From NCBI GenBank assembly GCA_005843825.1, contig SZXX01000044.1, positions 62,001 through 126,000 on the forward strand: a stretch of DNA of 64,000 bases, in the 5' to 3' direction. A program made the translations under genes and the position numbers. A model generated the notes under the pieces. The model had not been told where the DNA came from. It saw only the letters and a program-made list of their open reading frames with translations, and did no database searches. Below, piece after piece: positions 10,665 to 19,084 of this stretch. The stretch's first letter is position 1. Each line of letters opens with the position of its first letter. This DNA is from Chlorobium sp. GTDB lineage: Bacteria > Bacteroidota > Chlorobiia > Chlorobiales > Chlorobiaceae.

Positions 10665-11801
10665 ATGGAAAACAGCACTCTCCTGCTTGTCCTGACCCTT
10701 ATCCCGGGTATAGGACCGGCAAGAATCAAGGCAATCATTGAGCATCTGCATGGCCAGCTGAAGAATGTGCTGCACATAGATGTGACAGACCTCATGCAAG
10801 TGCCCGGAATAGGGGAATCCCTTGCGCGTCAGATATACAACTTTCTTCACCATTCAGAAACCCGCCATGCAGCAGAAAAAAACGCAGAAGAGCAGCTTTC
10901 CAGACTTCACCAAATAAATGGCTCACTCATAACAATTCTTGACCCCGCCTATCCCTCTCTTTTAAAACAGATATACGATCCACCCCCCTGCCTTTTTGTT
11001 CGAGGAACACTTCCCCCGGCAAACTCGCCCGCTCTTGCAGTTGTCGGCACCAGGCATGCCTCGCTCTACGGCAGAGAGTGCACTGCAATGCTCTGCCGTG
11101 ATCTGGTCAACTTCGGAGTCAGCATTTACAGCGGTATGGCTTATGGTATTGACATGGCGGCTCATGCCGCAGCTCTTGACAACGGAGGGCTCACTGTTGC
11201 AGTTCTTGCAAGCGGCGTTGACACCATCTATACCGATCCAAAAGGAAGATTATGGCCAAGAATTATCGAACAGGGAGCACTCATTTCAGAAGAATGGATT
11301 GGCTCAGCACTCTCTCCGGAAAAATTCCCTAAACGCAATCGAATTATATCCGGAATATCCGCCGGAACTATTGTAGTGGAATCAGACATAAAAGGAGGAG
11401 CACTCATCACCGCAGCAGGAGCCCTTGAGCAGAACCGTGAAGTTTTTGCGGTACCAGGAAGTATTTTTTCCTCCTCGTCCAGAGGGACAAACAAGCTTAT
11501 CCAGCAAGGGCAGGCCAAAGCAATCATGAATGGAGACGATATCATAGCAGAGCTTGGCCCCCAATTCATAAAAAGCTGCCCCGCACAACCCGCAGCACAG
11601 GCCAGCACCGCTGATATCACCCTTACCTCCCAGGAACAGGCCATCCTGCTCTCAATGGGCACTGAACCCATACATATCGACGCACTTGCAACAGCAGCAT
11701 CAATTGATATACCCTCACTTCTGGTGCACCTGTTTGAACTGGAACTCAAAACTGCAATCAAGCAGCAGCCTGGACAACTATTCCAGAAAAAAACCTTCTG
11801 A
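10665..11801 (+). CDS. dprA: DNA-processing protein DprA (Smf)
   Basis: Binds incoming single-stranded DNA and loads RecA in natural transformation; also present in many bacteria not known to be competent. The 378-residue product has an N-terminal helix-hairpin-helix region (LTLIPGIGPARIKAIIEHL and VPGIGESLARQI). The Rossmann-like core contains VGTRHASLYG, YSGMAYGIDMAAHAAAL, FPKRNRIISG and FAVPGSIFSSSSRGTNKLIQ. A C-terminal winged-helix domain (about 315-375) completes the long form of the family. It follows the polyprenyl synthase after 31 bases. Confidence 0.95.
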   Translation: MENSTLLLVLTLIPGIGPARIKAIIEHLHGQLKNVLHIDVTDLMQVPGIGESLARQIYNFLHHSETRHAAEKNAEEQLSRLHQINGSLITILDPAYPSLLKQIYDPPPCLFVRGTLPPANSPALAVVGTRHASLYGRECTAMLCRDLVNFGVSIYSGMAYGIDMAAHAAALDNGGLTVAVLASGVDTIYTDPKGRLWPRIIEQGALISEEWIGSALSPEKFPKRNRIISGISAGTIVVESDIKGGALITAAGALEQNREVFAVPGSIFSSSSRGTNKLIQQGQAKAIMNGDDIIAELGPQFIKSCPAQPAAQASTADITLTSQEQAILLSMGTEPIHIDALATAASIDIPSLLVHLFELELKTAIKQQPGQLFQKKTF

Positions 11802-11833
11802 ACGTATCACAACCTGCAACAATAAAGATTTTC

Positions 11834-11865
11834 AGCCCTCCTCTGACGATTCATTACGAAGGGCT
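11834..11865 (+). terminator. Weak candidate terminator after dprA
   Basis: AGCCCT pairs with AGGGCT across a 20-base loop, followed by TTTTCAGCTTTTT. The stem is only six base pairs and the loop is long, so this may not work alone. It does lie where a terminator is expected, between dprA and the chaperone gene. Confidence 0.3.
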
Positions 11866-11983
11866 TTTCAGCTTTTTATAGATTTTTAACAGGGAATTCT
11901 TACCTTTGAATGTATAATTGTGACCACTTTGGCATTATACCGCTCTCTACCTATTAAACATGATAACCTTAACCATGAATTTG

Positions 11984-12523
11984 ATGAAGCATTCAACAAG
12001 ATTTATGACTATGTCTCGCCGTATCATTATGGCAGTTGCCCTCAGTTTGGTGCTGGTTGCTCCACGTTCGTTTGCTGCTCAGGAAAGTGGAAAAGTAGGA
12101 GTTGTAGATTCCGGTAAAATCTTCCAGCTGCTGCCGGAAGCAAAACAAGCGGAAACCAGCTTACAGGCTGCTGCCGGCCCACTGCAGAAAGAAATCGCGC
12201 TAAAAAATCAGGAGCTTCAAAGAGCAATTGCAGAATACCAGAAACAGGCGCCTTCATTGAAACCTGCTGCAAGAAACCTGAAAGAAAAGGAACTCAATGC
12301 CAAGAGCCAGGCTGCACAGAAATTCCAGCAGGAACAAAGTGCCGTTTTTGAGAAAAAACGTCAGGACATTATCGGACCGGTTCAGCAGAAGTTGACATCA
12401 GCGATTAAATCAATTGCTCAGAAAGAAGGATTCTCTCTGATACTTGATAAAAATGCAGCGGCATATTTTGCGCCTGAATACGACATCACCTTCAAGGTGA
12501 TGAATGAACTGAATATCAAGTAA
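11984..12523 (+). CDS. OmpH/Skp-like periplasmic chaperone
   Basis: Family members hold unfolded outer-membrane proteins in the periplasm and hand them to the BAM complex. From ATG 11984 the product is 179 residues. It has a basic start, a hydrophobic signal segment (IIMAVALSLVLVA) and a likely cleavage after RSFA. The mature part opens with the typical KVGVVDSGKIFQLLPEAKQAE strand and runs into long charged helices rich in K, E and Q that form the tentacles, ending LILDKNAAAYFAPEYDIT. Other in-frame ATGs at 11960, 12005 and 12011 exist; 12011 gives the shortest and most normal signal peptide (22 residues). It sits next to a lipoprotein of LptC type, in keeping with envelope assembly. Confidence 0.87.
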   Translation: MKHSTRFMTMSRRIIMAVALSLVLVAPRSFAAQESGKVGVVDSGKIFQLLPEAKQAETSLQAAAGPLQKEIALKNQELQRAIAEYQKQAPSLKPAARNLKEKELNAKSQAAQKFQQEQSAVFEKKRQDIIGPVQQKLTSAIKSIAQKEGFSLILDKNAAAYFAPEYDITFKVMNELNIK

Positions 12524-12535
12524 TTCTCACCTGAT

Positions 12536-13081
12536 TTGAAAAGAGTTACTGTTCTTTTTCTGCATGTTATTGTTATCATGGCATCAGGATGCGGCGATCC
12601 ACATAAGGACCGCCGTCCTCCTGAAACCGCCTTTATCGGTATACATCACCCCGTACAGGAAAGTTGGACTGTCAGGCTGACTCTTACTGATTCCGGTATA
12701 CAACGAGGAGTCATTGAAGCCGGACACCAGGCAGAATACAGAACAAATGCCGGAATTGAACATCAGCTTGATAGTGGGATAAAAGTTACTTTCTTTGACA
12801 TCACTGGTAAACCTGAAACAACCATAACTGCCCAAAAGGCGGTTATTCACGATAATCAGGATATTGAGGCAGAGGGAAATGTTGTCATTACATCAAGCGG
12901 CCCGACGGTCATAAAAACAGAGTATGTTAAACGGACAAACAACGATAAAATGATCCGTTCAAATACATTCGTTACAATTGTCAAGCCAAACGAAACCATC
13001 ACTGGTCAAGGCTTTGAAAGTGATCAAGCCTTAAAGAAATACCGGATTTTCCGGGGAAGCGGTAAAGCATTTACAAAATAA
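12536..13081 (+). CDS. LptC-like LPS export lipoprotein
   Basis: Probable periplasmic part of the lipopolysaccharide bridge (LptC/OstA-like fold). The 181-residue product starts from TTG 12 bases after the chaperone gene. It has a short signal with lipobox ASGC (Cys19), so it is predicted to be a lipoprotein, unlike Escherichia coli LptC, which is membrane-anchored by a helix. The rest is beta-rich with the repeating pattern of LptC domains: [23 protein letters not shown], then [14 protein letters not shown], then [19 protein letters not shown]. That YxxEGNVxI / GxGFxSD layout is characteristic. Assignment rests on this pattern; lptA and lptB are not in the window. Confidence 0.8.
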   Translation: MKRVTVLFLHVIVIMASGCGDPHKDRRPPETAFIGIHHPVQESWTVRLTLTDSGIQRGVIEAGHQAEYRTNAGIEHQLDSGIKVTFFDITGKPETTITAQKAVIHDNQDIEAEGNVVITSSGPTVIKTEYVKRTNNDKMIRSNTFVTIVKPNETITGQGFESDQALKKYRIFRGSGKAFTK

Positions 13082-13100
13082 TATTGAAGGTTCTCTGTTC

Positions 13101-13487
13101 ATGAAATTACATGTTTTAAAATCAAAAATTCACAACGCTATAGTCACAAGCGGAGATCTCGAATATGAAGGAAGCATCACCATTGACAATGAGCTTCTTG
13201 AAATGGTCGATATGATTCCAAACGAAAAAGTTCTTGTCGTCAACAACAACAATGGCGAGCGCTTTGAAACCTACATTATCAAAGGAGCTCACGGCTCCAG
13301 AGAAATACAGCTCAACGGAGCGGCTGCCAGATGCGCTTTGGTTGGTGACGAAATCATTATCATGACCTTTGCCACTATGGACCCCGCAGAAGCACGTATC
13401 CATAAACCAATGGTCCTTATAGTCGACAGGCACAACAACCCGAAGAGTCGGCACCTGGTAGGCGAACAAGGCGAACAGTTATCATAA
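13101..13487 (+). CDS. panD: Aspartate 1-decarboxylase
   Basis: Makes beta-alanine from aspartate for pantothenate and coenzyme A. The 128-residue proenzyme has the self-cleavage site Gly24-Ser25 in [10 protein letters not shown], which yields the pyruvoyl cofactor on the alpha chain. The substrate and processing motifs [11 protein letters not shown] and [20 protein letters not shown] are also present. The length is standard. It stands alone from other pantothenate genes; coaBC of the same route lies at 50657-51886. Confidence 0.96.
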   Translation: MKLHVLKSKIHNAIVTSGDLEYEGSITIDNELLEMVDMIPNEKVLVVNNNNGERFETYIIKGAHGSREIQLNGAAARCALVGDEIIIMTFATMDPAEARIHKPMVLIVDRHNNPKSRHLVGEQGEQLS

Positions 13488-13519
13488 CCTCCCCACACTC
13501 CCACTGATACACGAGAGAA

Positions 13520-14263
13520 ATGGCACTAGCAATCATCGTCATGGCTGCCGGAAAAGGCACACGAATGCAATCGGACCTCCCGAAAGTACTCCATCAGGCA
13601 CACAAGCGTCCGCTTATCGAATATGTTCTCGATACATCATACGCCCTTGATCCCCAGAAGATCGTCTTGATTATCGGCCACCAGGCAGAACTTGTAAAAG
13701 CCGCCACCTCGCGCTACAAGGTAAGCACAGCACTCCAGGAGCCGCAACTGGGCACCGGTCATGCCATCATGCAGGCCGAAGCCGAGCTGCACGATTTTCA
13801 GGGAGAGGTACTCATCCTCTCCGGAGACGCCCCCCTGGTCAGTCACCTCACCCTCAAGAAACTGATTGCATTTCACCATACAAAAAAAGCTGTGGCAACT
13901 GTTCTGACTGCCGATATGGAGAACCCAGCAGGATACGGAAGAGTTATTCGGCAACCTGGCAGCGACAGCGTCCTTAAAATTGTAGAACAAAAAGACGCTA
14001 CAGCAACAGAACTTGCCGTGCAGGAGATAAATTCAGGCATATACGTCTTCGATGCCGCTATCCTCTTCGAGGCTCTGCGACAGATCACAACAAACAACGC
14101 CCAGAATGAATACTATCTGACAGATGTATTCAGTATCTGCTTCAAGAGCGGCAGGCCGGTATACGCATTCAAAACAGACAACCCCAACGAAATTATCGGC
14201 ATCAACACCCCCGAACAGCTTAAGGAAGCTGAACGGCTGATGCTCGAAGAAAAAGTAGTGTAA
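13520..14263 (+). CDS. Sugar-1-phosphate nucleotidyltransferase, GlmU N-terminal-like, no acetyltransferase domain
   Basis: Predicted to make a UDP- or other NDP-sugar, most likely UDP-N-acetylglucosamine. The 247 residues correspond to the uridyltransferase half of GlmU. They include IIVMAAGKGTRMQSDLPKVLH (nucleotide-binding loop and catalytic lysine), PQLGTGHAIMQA, LILSGDAPLV (metal-binding Asp), GYGRVIR, IVEQKDA, EINSGIYVF and NEYYLTDVF. The left-handed beta-helix acetyltransferase half is absent, although no frameshift or truncation is visible and the protein ends with a clean stop. If it is the only GlmU-like protein in the cell, GlcN-1-P acetylation must be done by another protein. Confidence 0.88.
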   Translation: MALAIIVMAAGKGTRMQSDLPKVLHQAHKRPLIEYVLDTSYALDPQKIVLIIGHQAELVKAATSRYKVSTALQEPQLGTGHAIMQAEAELHDFQGEVLILSGDAPLVSHLTLKKLIAFHHTKKAVATVLTADMENPAGYGRVIRQPGSDSVLKIVEQKDATATELAVQEINSGIYVFDAAILFEALRQITTNNAQNEYYLTDVFSICFKSGRPVYAFKTDNPNEIIGINTPEQLKEAERLMLEEKVV

Positions 14264-14283
14264 CGATAGAGGGGGGAAAGAGG

Positions 14284-14778
14284 TTATTTTCTTGAACGGC
14301 GGGTTTTTCTGGTCACAACCACTTCATCCACTTTCTGGCGGGTTGGAGGAATGTGAGAATCTGGAGAAGAAAGATCAATATCCGGACTATCTTTCTGAAT
14401 GCCGGTTTCATGCATGGAATAAAACTCCACAAGATTTCCATCGGGATCCATTACAAAAAAAGCCCTACCCTCCCGCCGATGAGCCGGTCGGGTAACGATG
14501 TGAACGCCTTTTGCATCCATATAGCGGGCAGCCTCATCAACTTCCGCATCTGAGGCAAGCCTGAATCCGAAATGATCAACCCGTATATCCCTCGCCTGCA
14601 GGGAACCGGGTGTTTCAGCCTTCACCAGCACAAGCATATCCGAGTTAACACGGAGATACGAAATGTTTGCACCAACCCGGTGATCAAGCTTAAGACCAAG
14701 AATACCACCGTAAAATTCCTCGGCCATACCCAAGTCATTGACACGAAGGGTAATCTGGTTAATCCCCGTCAGTTTCAT
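14284..14778 (-). CDS. VOC-superfamily (glyoxalase/dioxygenase fold) protein
   Basis: Small metal-dependent or binding protein of the vicinal oxygen chelate fold; the reaction is unknown. The product shows one beta-alpha-beta-beta-beta unit (INQITLRVNDLGMAEEFYGGILGLKL) and a second (VDHFGFRLASDAEVDEAARYM), ending in the typical AFFVMDPDGNLVEFYS with a candidate metal-binding Glu. A basic, low-complexity tail of about 40 residues (VVVTRKTRRSRK) follows the domain and is not part of the fold. The frame opens at 14811, but ATG 14778 or 14781 at the edge of the fold is preferred. The gene overlaps the 3' end of rpoZ by 20 bases, so it is probably the last gene of that operon. Confidence 0.8.
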   Translation of the reverse strand: MKLTGINQITLRVNDLGMAEEFYGGILGLKLDHRVGANISYLRVNSDMLVLVKAETPGSLQARDIRVDHFGFRLASDAEVDEAARYMDAKGVHIVTRPAHRREGRAFFVMDPDGNLVEFYSMHETGIQKDSPDIDLSSPDSHIPPTRQKVDEVVVTRKTRRSRK

Positions 14779-15112
14779 CATCTTCTTCAGTTGGTACAAC
14801 CTTCTTTTCAACAGGCTTCTCTATGGTATAATCGTATTTATGCTCGAAGTAATCAGCAACAGCCTTATGCGACGACTTTTCACGGCACTCAAACTCAAGG
14901 CTGATAGCTATCTGCTCAGGAAATATCTTGTCCGACTCAGATTCGCTTGTAGGGTTGCGGATCATCTCCTTGTAAGGCAGAAGCTTGTCTTCAAGTTCTG
15001 CACGCTCTTCATCATGCAGTCTTTTTGCTTTTTTCGAAATAGCGACCACCGTCTCATACAAATTCGAGTGCCCACTTCTCAACTTATTCAGGTCAACTGG
15101 TTTAACCGACAT
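14759..15112 (-). CDS. rpoZ: DNA-directed RNA polymerase omega subunit (Rpb6-like)
   Basis: Small subunit that helps fold and hold the beta' subunit of RNA polymerase. The 117-residue product begins MSVKPVDLNKLRSGHSNLYE and has the conserved YETVVAISKKAKRLH helix, which corresponds to the R-A-R-Q region of omega. It continues as the longer Bacteroidetes/Chlorobi form, with EQIAISLEFECREKS and an acidic tail EEDDETDGD. Its position immediately downstream of gmk is the classical gmk-rpoZ pairing, which supports the call. Confidence 0.86.
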   Translation of the reverse strand: MSVKPVDLNKLRSGHSNLYETVVAISKKAKRLHDEERAELEDKLLPYKEMIRNPTSESESDKIFPEQIAISLEFECREKSSHKAVADYFEHKYDYTIEKPVEKKVVPTEEDDETDGD

Positions 15113-15123
15113 TGTACCGTATT

Positions 15124-15708
15124 TTACGTGTTTGTAAGAAATTCAGTAATTATAGCTGTAATGCTCTCAACCGCCGCCTCAAGATCATCATTCACAACAA
15201 CCTTGTCAAACTGGTCCGCATAAGCCAACTCCAGCCTTGCTCTCTCCAGACGTACATTCAGACTAGCCTTGTCTTCACTCTCCCGTCCTTGCAGTCTCTT
15301 TTTTAAAACCTCCATATCGGGCGGCTTTATAAACAGCAGCAATGAATTATCAGGAAAAATCTTTTTAAGATTCAAAGCACCCTTCACATCAAGATCAAGC
15401 AGGATATTGGCACCTGAATCAATCACAGCATGTGTTCTATCAAGCAATGTTCCATAATGGTTTCCAAAAAAGAACTCATGCTCTATAAAACCACCGGTAC
15501 GAATCCTCTCCTCAAACTCTTCCTTACTGAGAAAATAATAGTTAACACCCTCAATTTCTCCCGCTCTTTTCTGCCTGGTTGTGGCTGACACCGAAAATCT
15601 GAGAGTCGGTATACGTTCAAGAACCTGCCTTGCTATTGTGGATTTCCCGGTACCTGACGGAGCTGAAAAGACAATCAGTTTTCCCTGCTGTTTTCGCTCT
15701 TCAACCAT
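15124..15708 (-). CDS. gmk: Guanylate kinase
   Basis: Phosphorylates GMP to GDP. The 194-residue product has the P-loop SAPSGTGKST (about 15-24), the GMP-binding segment SVSATTRQKRAGEIEGVNYYF, FIEHEFFFGNHYGT, LDLDVKGALNLKK and the lid LQGRESEDKASLNVRLERA. Length and motif order are typical. It lies between yicC (5 bases upstream) and rpoZ (11 bases downstream), all leftward, and so is almost certainly co-transcribed with them. Confidence 0.97.
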   Translation of the reverse strand: MVEERKQQGKLIVFSAPSGTGKSTIARQVLERIPTLRFSVSATTRQKRAGEIEGVNYYFLSKEEFEERIRTGGFIEHEFFFGNHYGTLLDRTHAVIDSGANILLDLDVKGALNLKKIFPDNSLLLFIKPPDMEVLKKRLQGRESEDKASLNVRLERARLELAYADQFDKVVVNDDLEAAVESITAIITEFLTNT

Positions 15709-15713
15709 GGTAA

Positions 15714-16601
15714 TTACTCTATATTCTGCAGCTGTTCCCTTATTTTTTCAAGATCTTCCTTGATCTGAACTATTTTCTGGGAAATTTCAGCATTCTGGGA
15801 TTTTGAAGCAATGGTGTTGGCTTCACGCAACTGCTCCTGAAGAAGAAAATTCAGTTTGCGGCCTGTACCGCTCTCCTCATTTCTCAGCTCTTCAATAAAA
15901 AACTTGTTATGGCTGGCAAATCGAGTCAGCTCTTCAGTGATATCAAGCTTGTCAGCCGCAAGAACCAGCTCCATTTCAAGACGGTCACGGCTATATGCCA
16001 GATCCTTGCCCGCAACAACTTCTACCTTTGCAGCAAGTCTTTTCCTTACGGTTTCAAGATTGTCTGCCGCAAGAGCGGTAACAACAGAAAGAGTACGCTC
16101 AATTTCAGCAATTCGTGCAGTAAAGTCTATGGAGAGCTCTTCCCCCTCCCTGCGTCGCATAGCCTTCAGCCGATCGATAGCATCCTGCAGAAGGTTTTTG
16201 ACAAAAGGCCACAGGGTATCAGAACTGTCGAGCGATGTAGCTCCATTATCGAATATTTCAGGAAACCGGAGCAGATGTTCAAGAAGAACAGGAGCTTCAA
16301 GATCGGCTTCTTTCCGGAGGGTATCAAGCAAACCTTTATAAGCCTTGACCTTCGCGACATTGATCCCCGTAGATATAGGCTGCTCCTCGTCAAGCTGAAT
16401 CTGAATAAACGCAGAAATCTTCCCCCTCTGAAAATGCGCCCGTATCATTTCACGGACTTCAAGTTCATAAGAGAGAAGCTGACGGGGAAGCTTGACACTG
16501 ATTTCAGCGAACCGGTTATTGACCGAGCGCAGCTCCACAAGAGTCTTTACTCCATTCTCCACAGACTCCGCACTGCCATATCCGGTCATACTTTCCAGCA
16601 T
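15714..16601 (-). CDS. YicC-family endoribonuclease-like protein
   Basis: The YicC/YloC family has been linked to RNA turnover and stationary-phase survival. The 295-residue product begins LESMTGYGSAE, the hallmark N-terminus, followed by VELRSVNNRFAEISVKLPRQL. It has a charged helical middle and the conserved C-terminal segment RFASHNKFFIEEL followed by GRKLNFLLQEQLREANTIASKS. The yicC-gmk-rpoZ order is widely conserved. Function in this organism is inferred from the family only. Confidence 0.92.
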   Translation of the reverse strand: MLESMTGYGSAESVENGVKTLVELRSVNNRFAEISVKLPRQLLSYELEVREMIRAHFQRGKISAFIQIQLDEEQPISTGINVAKVKAYKGLLDTLRKEADLEAPVLLEHLLRFPEIFDNGATSLDSSDTLWPFVKNLLQDAIDRLKAMRRREGEELSIDFTARIAEIERTLSVVTALAADNLETVRKRLAAKVEVVAGKDLAYSRDRLEMELVLAADKLDITEELTRFASHNKFFIEELRNEESGTGRKLNFLLQEQLREANTIASKSQNAEISQKIVQIKEDLEKIREQLQNIE

Positions 16602-16652
16602 AGTATCCCTTACTGATTCAGTTTATTAAAAAGATACCGCCCTGATTACCTC

Positions 16653-16922
16653 TTATTTACGAAGATCAAGTTCACCGATCACTTTACGGTAACGATTGAT
16701 ATCAACATTTTTCAGATAGTTCAGCATTTTCTTGCGCTTGGCAACAAGCATAAGCAACCCGCGACGGGAGTGCTTGTCCTTTGGGTGCAGCTGAAGATGA
16801 CCGGTAAGATCAGTGATCCGGCGGGTGTATAAAGCAACCTGAACCTCGGATTTTCCAGTATTCTTCTCAGAAGCACCAAACTGCGCAATCACTTCTGCTT
16901 TAAATTCTTTTGTCAGACTCAT
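16653..16922 (-). CDS. rpsO: 30S ribosomal protein S15
   Basis: Primary 16S rRNA-binding protein of the central domain of the small subunit. The 89-residue product has the family signature TGKSEVQVALYTRRITDLTGHL, then PKDKHSRRGLLMLVAKRKKMLNYLK and a C-terminal VIGELDLRK. It lies between ribF and yicC. S15 is known to repress its own translation in several bacteria, but no matching mRNA fold was worked out here. Confidence 0.97.
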   Translation of the reverse strand: MSLTKEFKAEVIAQFGASEKNTGKSEVQVALYTRRITDLTGHLQLHPKDKHSRRGLLMLVAKRKKMLNYLKNVDINRYRKVIGELDLRK

Positions 16923-16956
16923 ATCTCTTCGTTTGTTATTTTAAATCGATTGACCC

Positions 16957-16982
16957 GCAATATAATATTATTAACATTACAA
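16957..16982 (-). promoter_or_regulatory. Candidate internal promoter of rpsO (TATATTGC type)
   Basis: Read leftward, TTG at the end of ribF is followed 15 bases later by TATATTGC, about 35 bases before the rpsO start codon. The same octamer lies upstream of rpsT and the phosphohexomutase gene. It may give rpsO its own transcript inside the long leftward operon. Spacing differs among the three copies, so confidence is low. Confidence 0.3.
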
Positions 16983-17933
16983 CTCCACCGCTTTTTTATC
17001 TTTTTCAAGCTGTTTTTTAAGTTCATCCAGTGACGAAAACTTCTTTTCCTCCCTGATGAACCTCAGGAGCGAAAACCGTAAGCTCTCACCGTATAAATCA
17101 CCGCTATAACCCAGAATGAAAGCCTCCACGCTTATAATACCCTCCGAAGAGACTGTAGGACGAACACCAACATTCATCATTGCCTTAAAAAGAGTTCCAT
17201 CGATCTCTGTTTGAGCCAGGTAAACACCTGAACGCGGCAACAGCTTATTATGGTCGGAAATCCTCAAATTAACCGTTGGAAAGCCTATACTCCGCCCAAC
17301 CTTGTCACCCTCAACCACAATTCCGCTGATCATATAAGGAGACCCCAGAAACTCATTGGCCTCTTCAATCAGTCCTGCTTCAAGCAACCGCCTTATTCTT
17401 GTGCTCGACAAATGCTCATTGCCGATAAGCACCTCATCAACAACCTCCACAGCAAAACCAAGCTCAACGCCAAGATGTTCCAATGTTGTTCCGCTCCCGC
17501 TCCTGTCACGACCAAACACATGATCATAACCGATGATAATTGCCTGAGCACCAAGAAGCCTGACAAGAACATTCCGGATAAAATCATCGGAAGATCGAGA
17601 TGCAAAATCCGGAGTAAAACGAATAATAAAAAGAAGATCAATGTTCTCCCGGGAGAGAAGGTCAATTTTTTCTTCAAGAGTGGTCAGGAGTCCAAGCGGG
17701 CCCGAAACTGCTCCATCCAGCACCCGTCTCGGATGCGGATCAAACGTCACAACCACACTTCTAAGATGTCTCGCCCTTGCTACAGCAGCCAACCTGGCAA
17801 TAATTGTCCTGTGCCCTTTATGAACCCCGTCATACGACCCGATCGTTACCGCAGAACCGATGAGAGGCAGTTCCGCGGGAGAGCGGGAGCCATAGCTGTA
17901 GACAATATCATTGTCATACTCAACAATACGCAT
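16977..17933 (-). CDS. ribF: Bifunctional riboflavin kinase / FAD synthetase
   Basis: Makes FMN from riboflavin and FAD from FMN. The 318-residue product has an N-terminal nucleotidyltransferase domain with the HxGH motif (IGSYDGVHKGHRTIIARL), IIGYDHVFGRDRSG and HLSSTRIRRLLEAG. The C-terminal flavokinase domain contains GDKVGRSIGFPTVNL, SGVYLAQTEIDG and AMMNVGVRPTV. It lies in the translation-factor run between truB and rpsO, a placement seen in many bacteria. Confidence 0.95.
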   Translation of the reverse strand: MRIVEYDNDIVYSYGSRSPAELPLIGSAVTIGSYDGVHKGHRTIIARLAAVARARHLRSVVVTFDPHPRRVLDGAVSGPLGLLTTLEEKIDLLSRENIDLLFIIRFTPDFASRSSDDFIRNVLVRLLGAQAIIIGYDHVFGRDRSGSGTTLEHLGVELGFAVEVVDEVLIGNEHLSSTRIRRLLEAGLIEEANEFLGSPYMISGIVVEGDKVGRSIGFPTVNLRISDHNKLLPRSGVYLAQTEIDGTLFKAMMNVGVRPTVSSEGIISVEAFILGYSGDLYGESLRFSLLRFIREEKKFSSLDELKKQLEKDKKAVEL

Positions 17934-17952
17934 ACTTATCGTTTATCTCCCT

Positions 17953-18675
17953 TCACACCGAAGAGGTGGTTGATGCCTGCAGAAGAATTGCTTCAATTGT
18001 CTCCGTTACACTCTTCGAAGAGCTCAGCTGATAAGAGCCGACAGAGATACGCCTGAGAGAGGCCAGATAACCACCTACACCAAGAGCAGCACCAAACTCA
18101 TGGGCTATAACCCTGATATAGGACCCCTTTGAAACATGGAGAACAAAATAGACCATCGGAAGCTCAACGCGGGTAACCTCAAAGCAGTGGATAACAATCT
18201 CTTTCACTTTACGCTCCTTGATAACCTCTCCCTTGCGGGCATGAGCGTAAAGGCGTTTGCCATTGTGCCAGGCAGCCGAATGCATGGGCGGCTGCTGCAG
18301 GTGAGTTCCCTCAAATTCCGCGGCAAGAGCGCGAATCTGCATCTCAGTCAGATGCTCTACGCTGCAATGGCCATACTCGGAAGTTTCAATATCGTGGCTT
18401 TCAGTCATGACGCCCAGCTTGAAGGCACCATCGTACACCTTGTCAAGCACTTCAAGAGATGATATTTCCTTGGTTTTCCTGCCGGTTGCAAGAATAAGCA
18501 GGCCTGTAGCCTTAGGATCAAGAGTCCCCGAGTGACCAACCTTGCGCTTCAACCCGACCCCTTTAAAGGTATTTCTGATCTTTGCCACCACATCAAACGA
18601 GGTCCAGTCGAAAGGCTTGTCAATCAGAAGAAAATCACCCTCCTCATGAATGATACTTTCAGTTATGCTGTTCAT
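17953..18675 (-). CDS. truB: tRNA pseudouridine(55) synthase TruB
   Basis: Isomerises U55 in the T-loop of tRNAs. From ATG 18675 the product is 240 residues and opens with MNSITESIIHEEGDFLLIDKP. The catalytic aspartate lies in KVGHSGTLDPKATGLLILATG. Other TruB segments are GTHLQQPPMHSAAWHNGKRLY and VSKGSYIRVIAHEFGAALG. The frame runs 22 codons further upstream to 18741, which would overlap rbfA by 35 bases and add residues that do not fit the family, so the shorter start is chosen. The enzyme is shorter than the E. coli form and lacks much of a C-terminal PUA domain. Confidence 0.94.
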   Translation of the reverse strand: MNSITESIIHEEGDFLLIDKPFDWTSFDVVAKIRNTFKGVGLKRKVGHSGTLDPKATGLLILATGRKTKEISSLEVLDKVYDGAFKLGVMTESHDIETSEYGHCSVEHLTEMQIRALAAEFEGTHLQQPPMHSAAWHNGKRLYAHARKGEVIKERKVKEIVIHCFEVTRVELPMVYFVLHVSKGSYIRVIAHEFGAALGVGGYLASLRRISVGSYQLSSSKSVTETIEAILLQASTTSSV

Positions 18676-18706
18676 CCATGCAATCTGTTTACCAAAAAAG
18701 CGAGTG

Positions 18707-19066
18707 TCAATGTTTATCGACACTGCCTTTTCGTACTTCATTCAAAAGCTGCTCAATCCTGGTCGCCCGCTCATACATATGATCCTCAAAAAATTCCAGC
18801 TCAGGAATACGCCTGAATTGATGTCGGATCCGGGAAGAAAGTATCATTCTGATACTTTTTGTTTCATCCCGCAAAAAAGCCATAGCCTTTTCCTGCTGTT
18901 CCTCCGAACCGATAATAGAAACATAGACCCTTGCAATGCTCAGATCAGCAGTAACCTTCACCTCAACAATAGTAACTATCGAACCGCCACGCGGCAGCTC
19001 CTTTTGAAGTATACTCCCCAGCTCCTGCTGCAGAAGTGAGGCGACCCTGTCAGTACGTATCGACAT
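18707..19066 (-). CDS. rbfA: Ribosome-binding factor A
   Basis: KH-fold protein needed for late maturation of the 16S rRNA 5' end and growth in the cold. The 119-residue product has the standard N-terminus SIRTDRVASLLQQELGSILQ, the central VTIVEVKVTADLSIARVYVSI strand pair, and SSRIRHQFRRIPELEFFEDHMYERATRIEQLLNEV at the C-terminus. It lies between infB and truB in the canonical order. Confidence 0.95.
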   Translation of the reverse strand: MSIRTDRVASLLQQELGSILQKELPRGGSIVTIVEVKVTADLSIARVYVSIIGSEEQQEKAMAFLRDETKSIRMILSSRIRHQFRRIPELEFFEDHMYERATRIEQLLNEVRKGSVDKH

Positions 19067-19084
19067 AACTCAACAATAAGCGGT

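Noticed and set aside
15909-16616. Rightward open frame of 235 codons
   Set aside because: It is the reverse strand of yicC, whose product has a clear family signature along its full length. No start signal or recognisable product was seen in the rightward frame.
17250-18056. Rightward open frame of 268 codons
   Set aside because: It is antisense to ribF and truB and spans their junction, which no real gene would need to do here.
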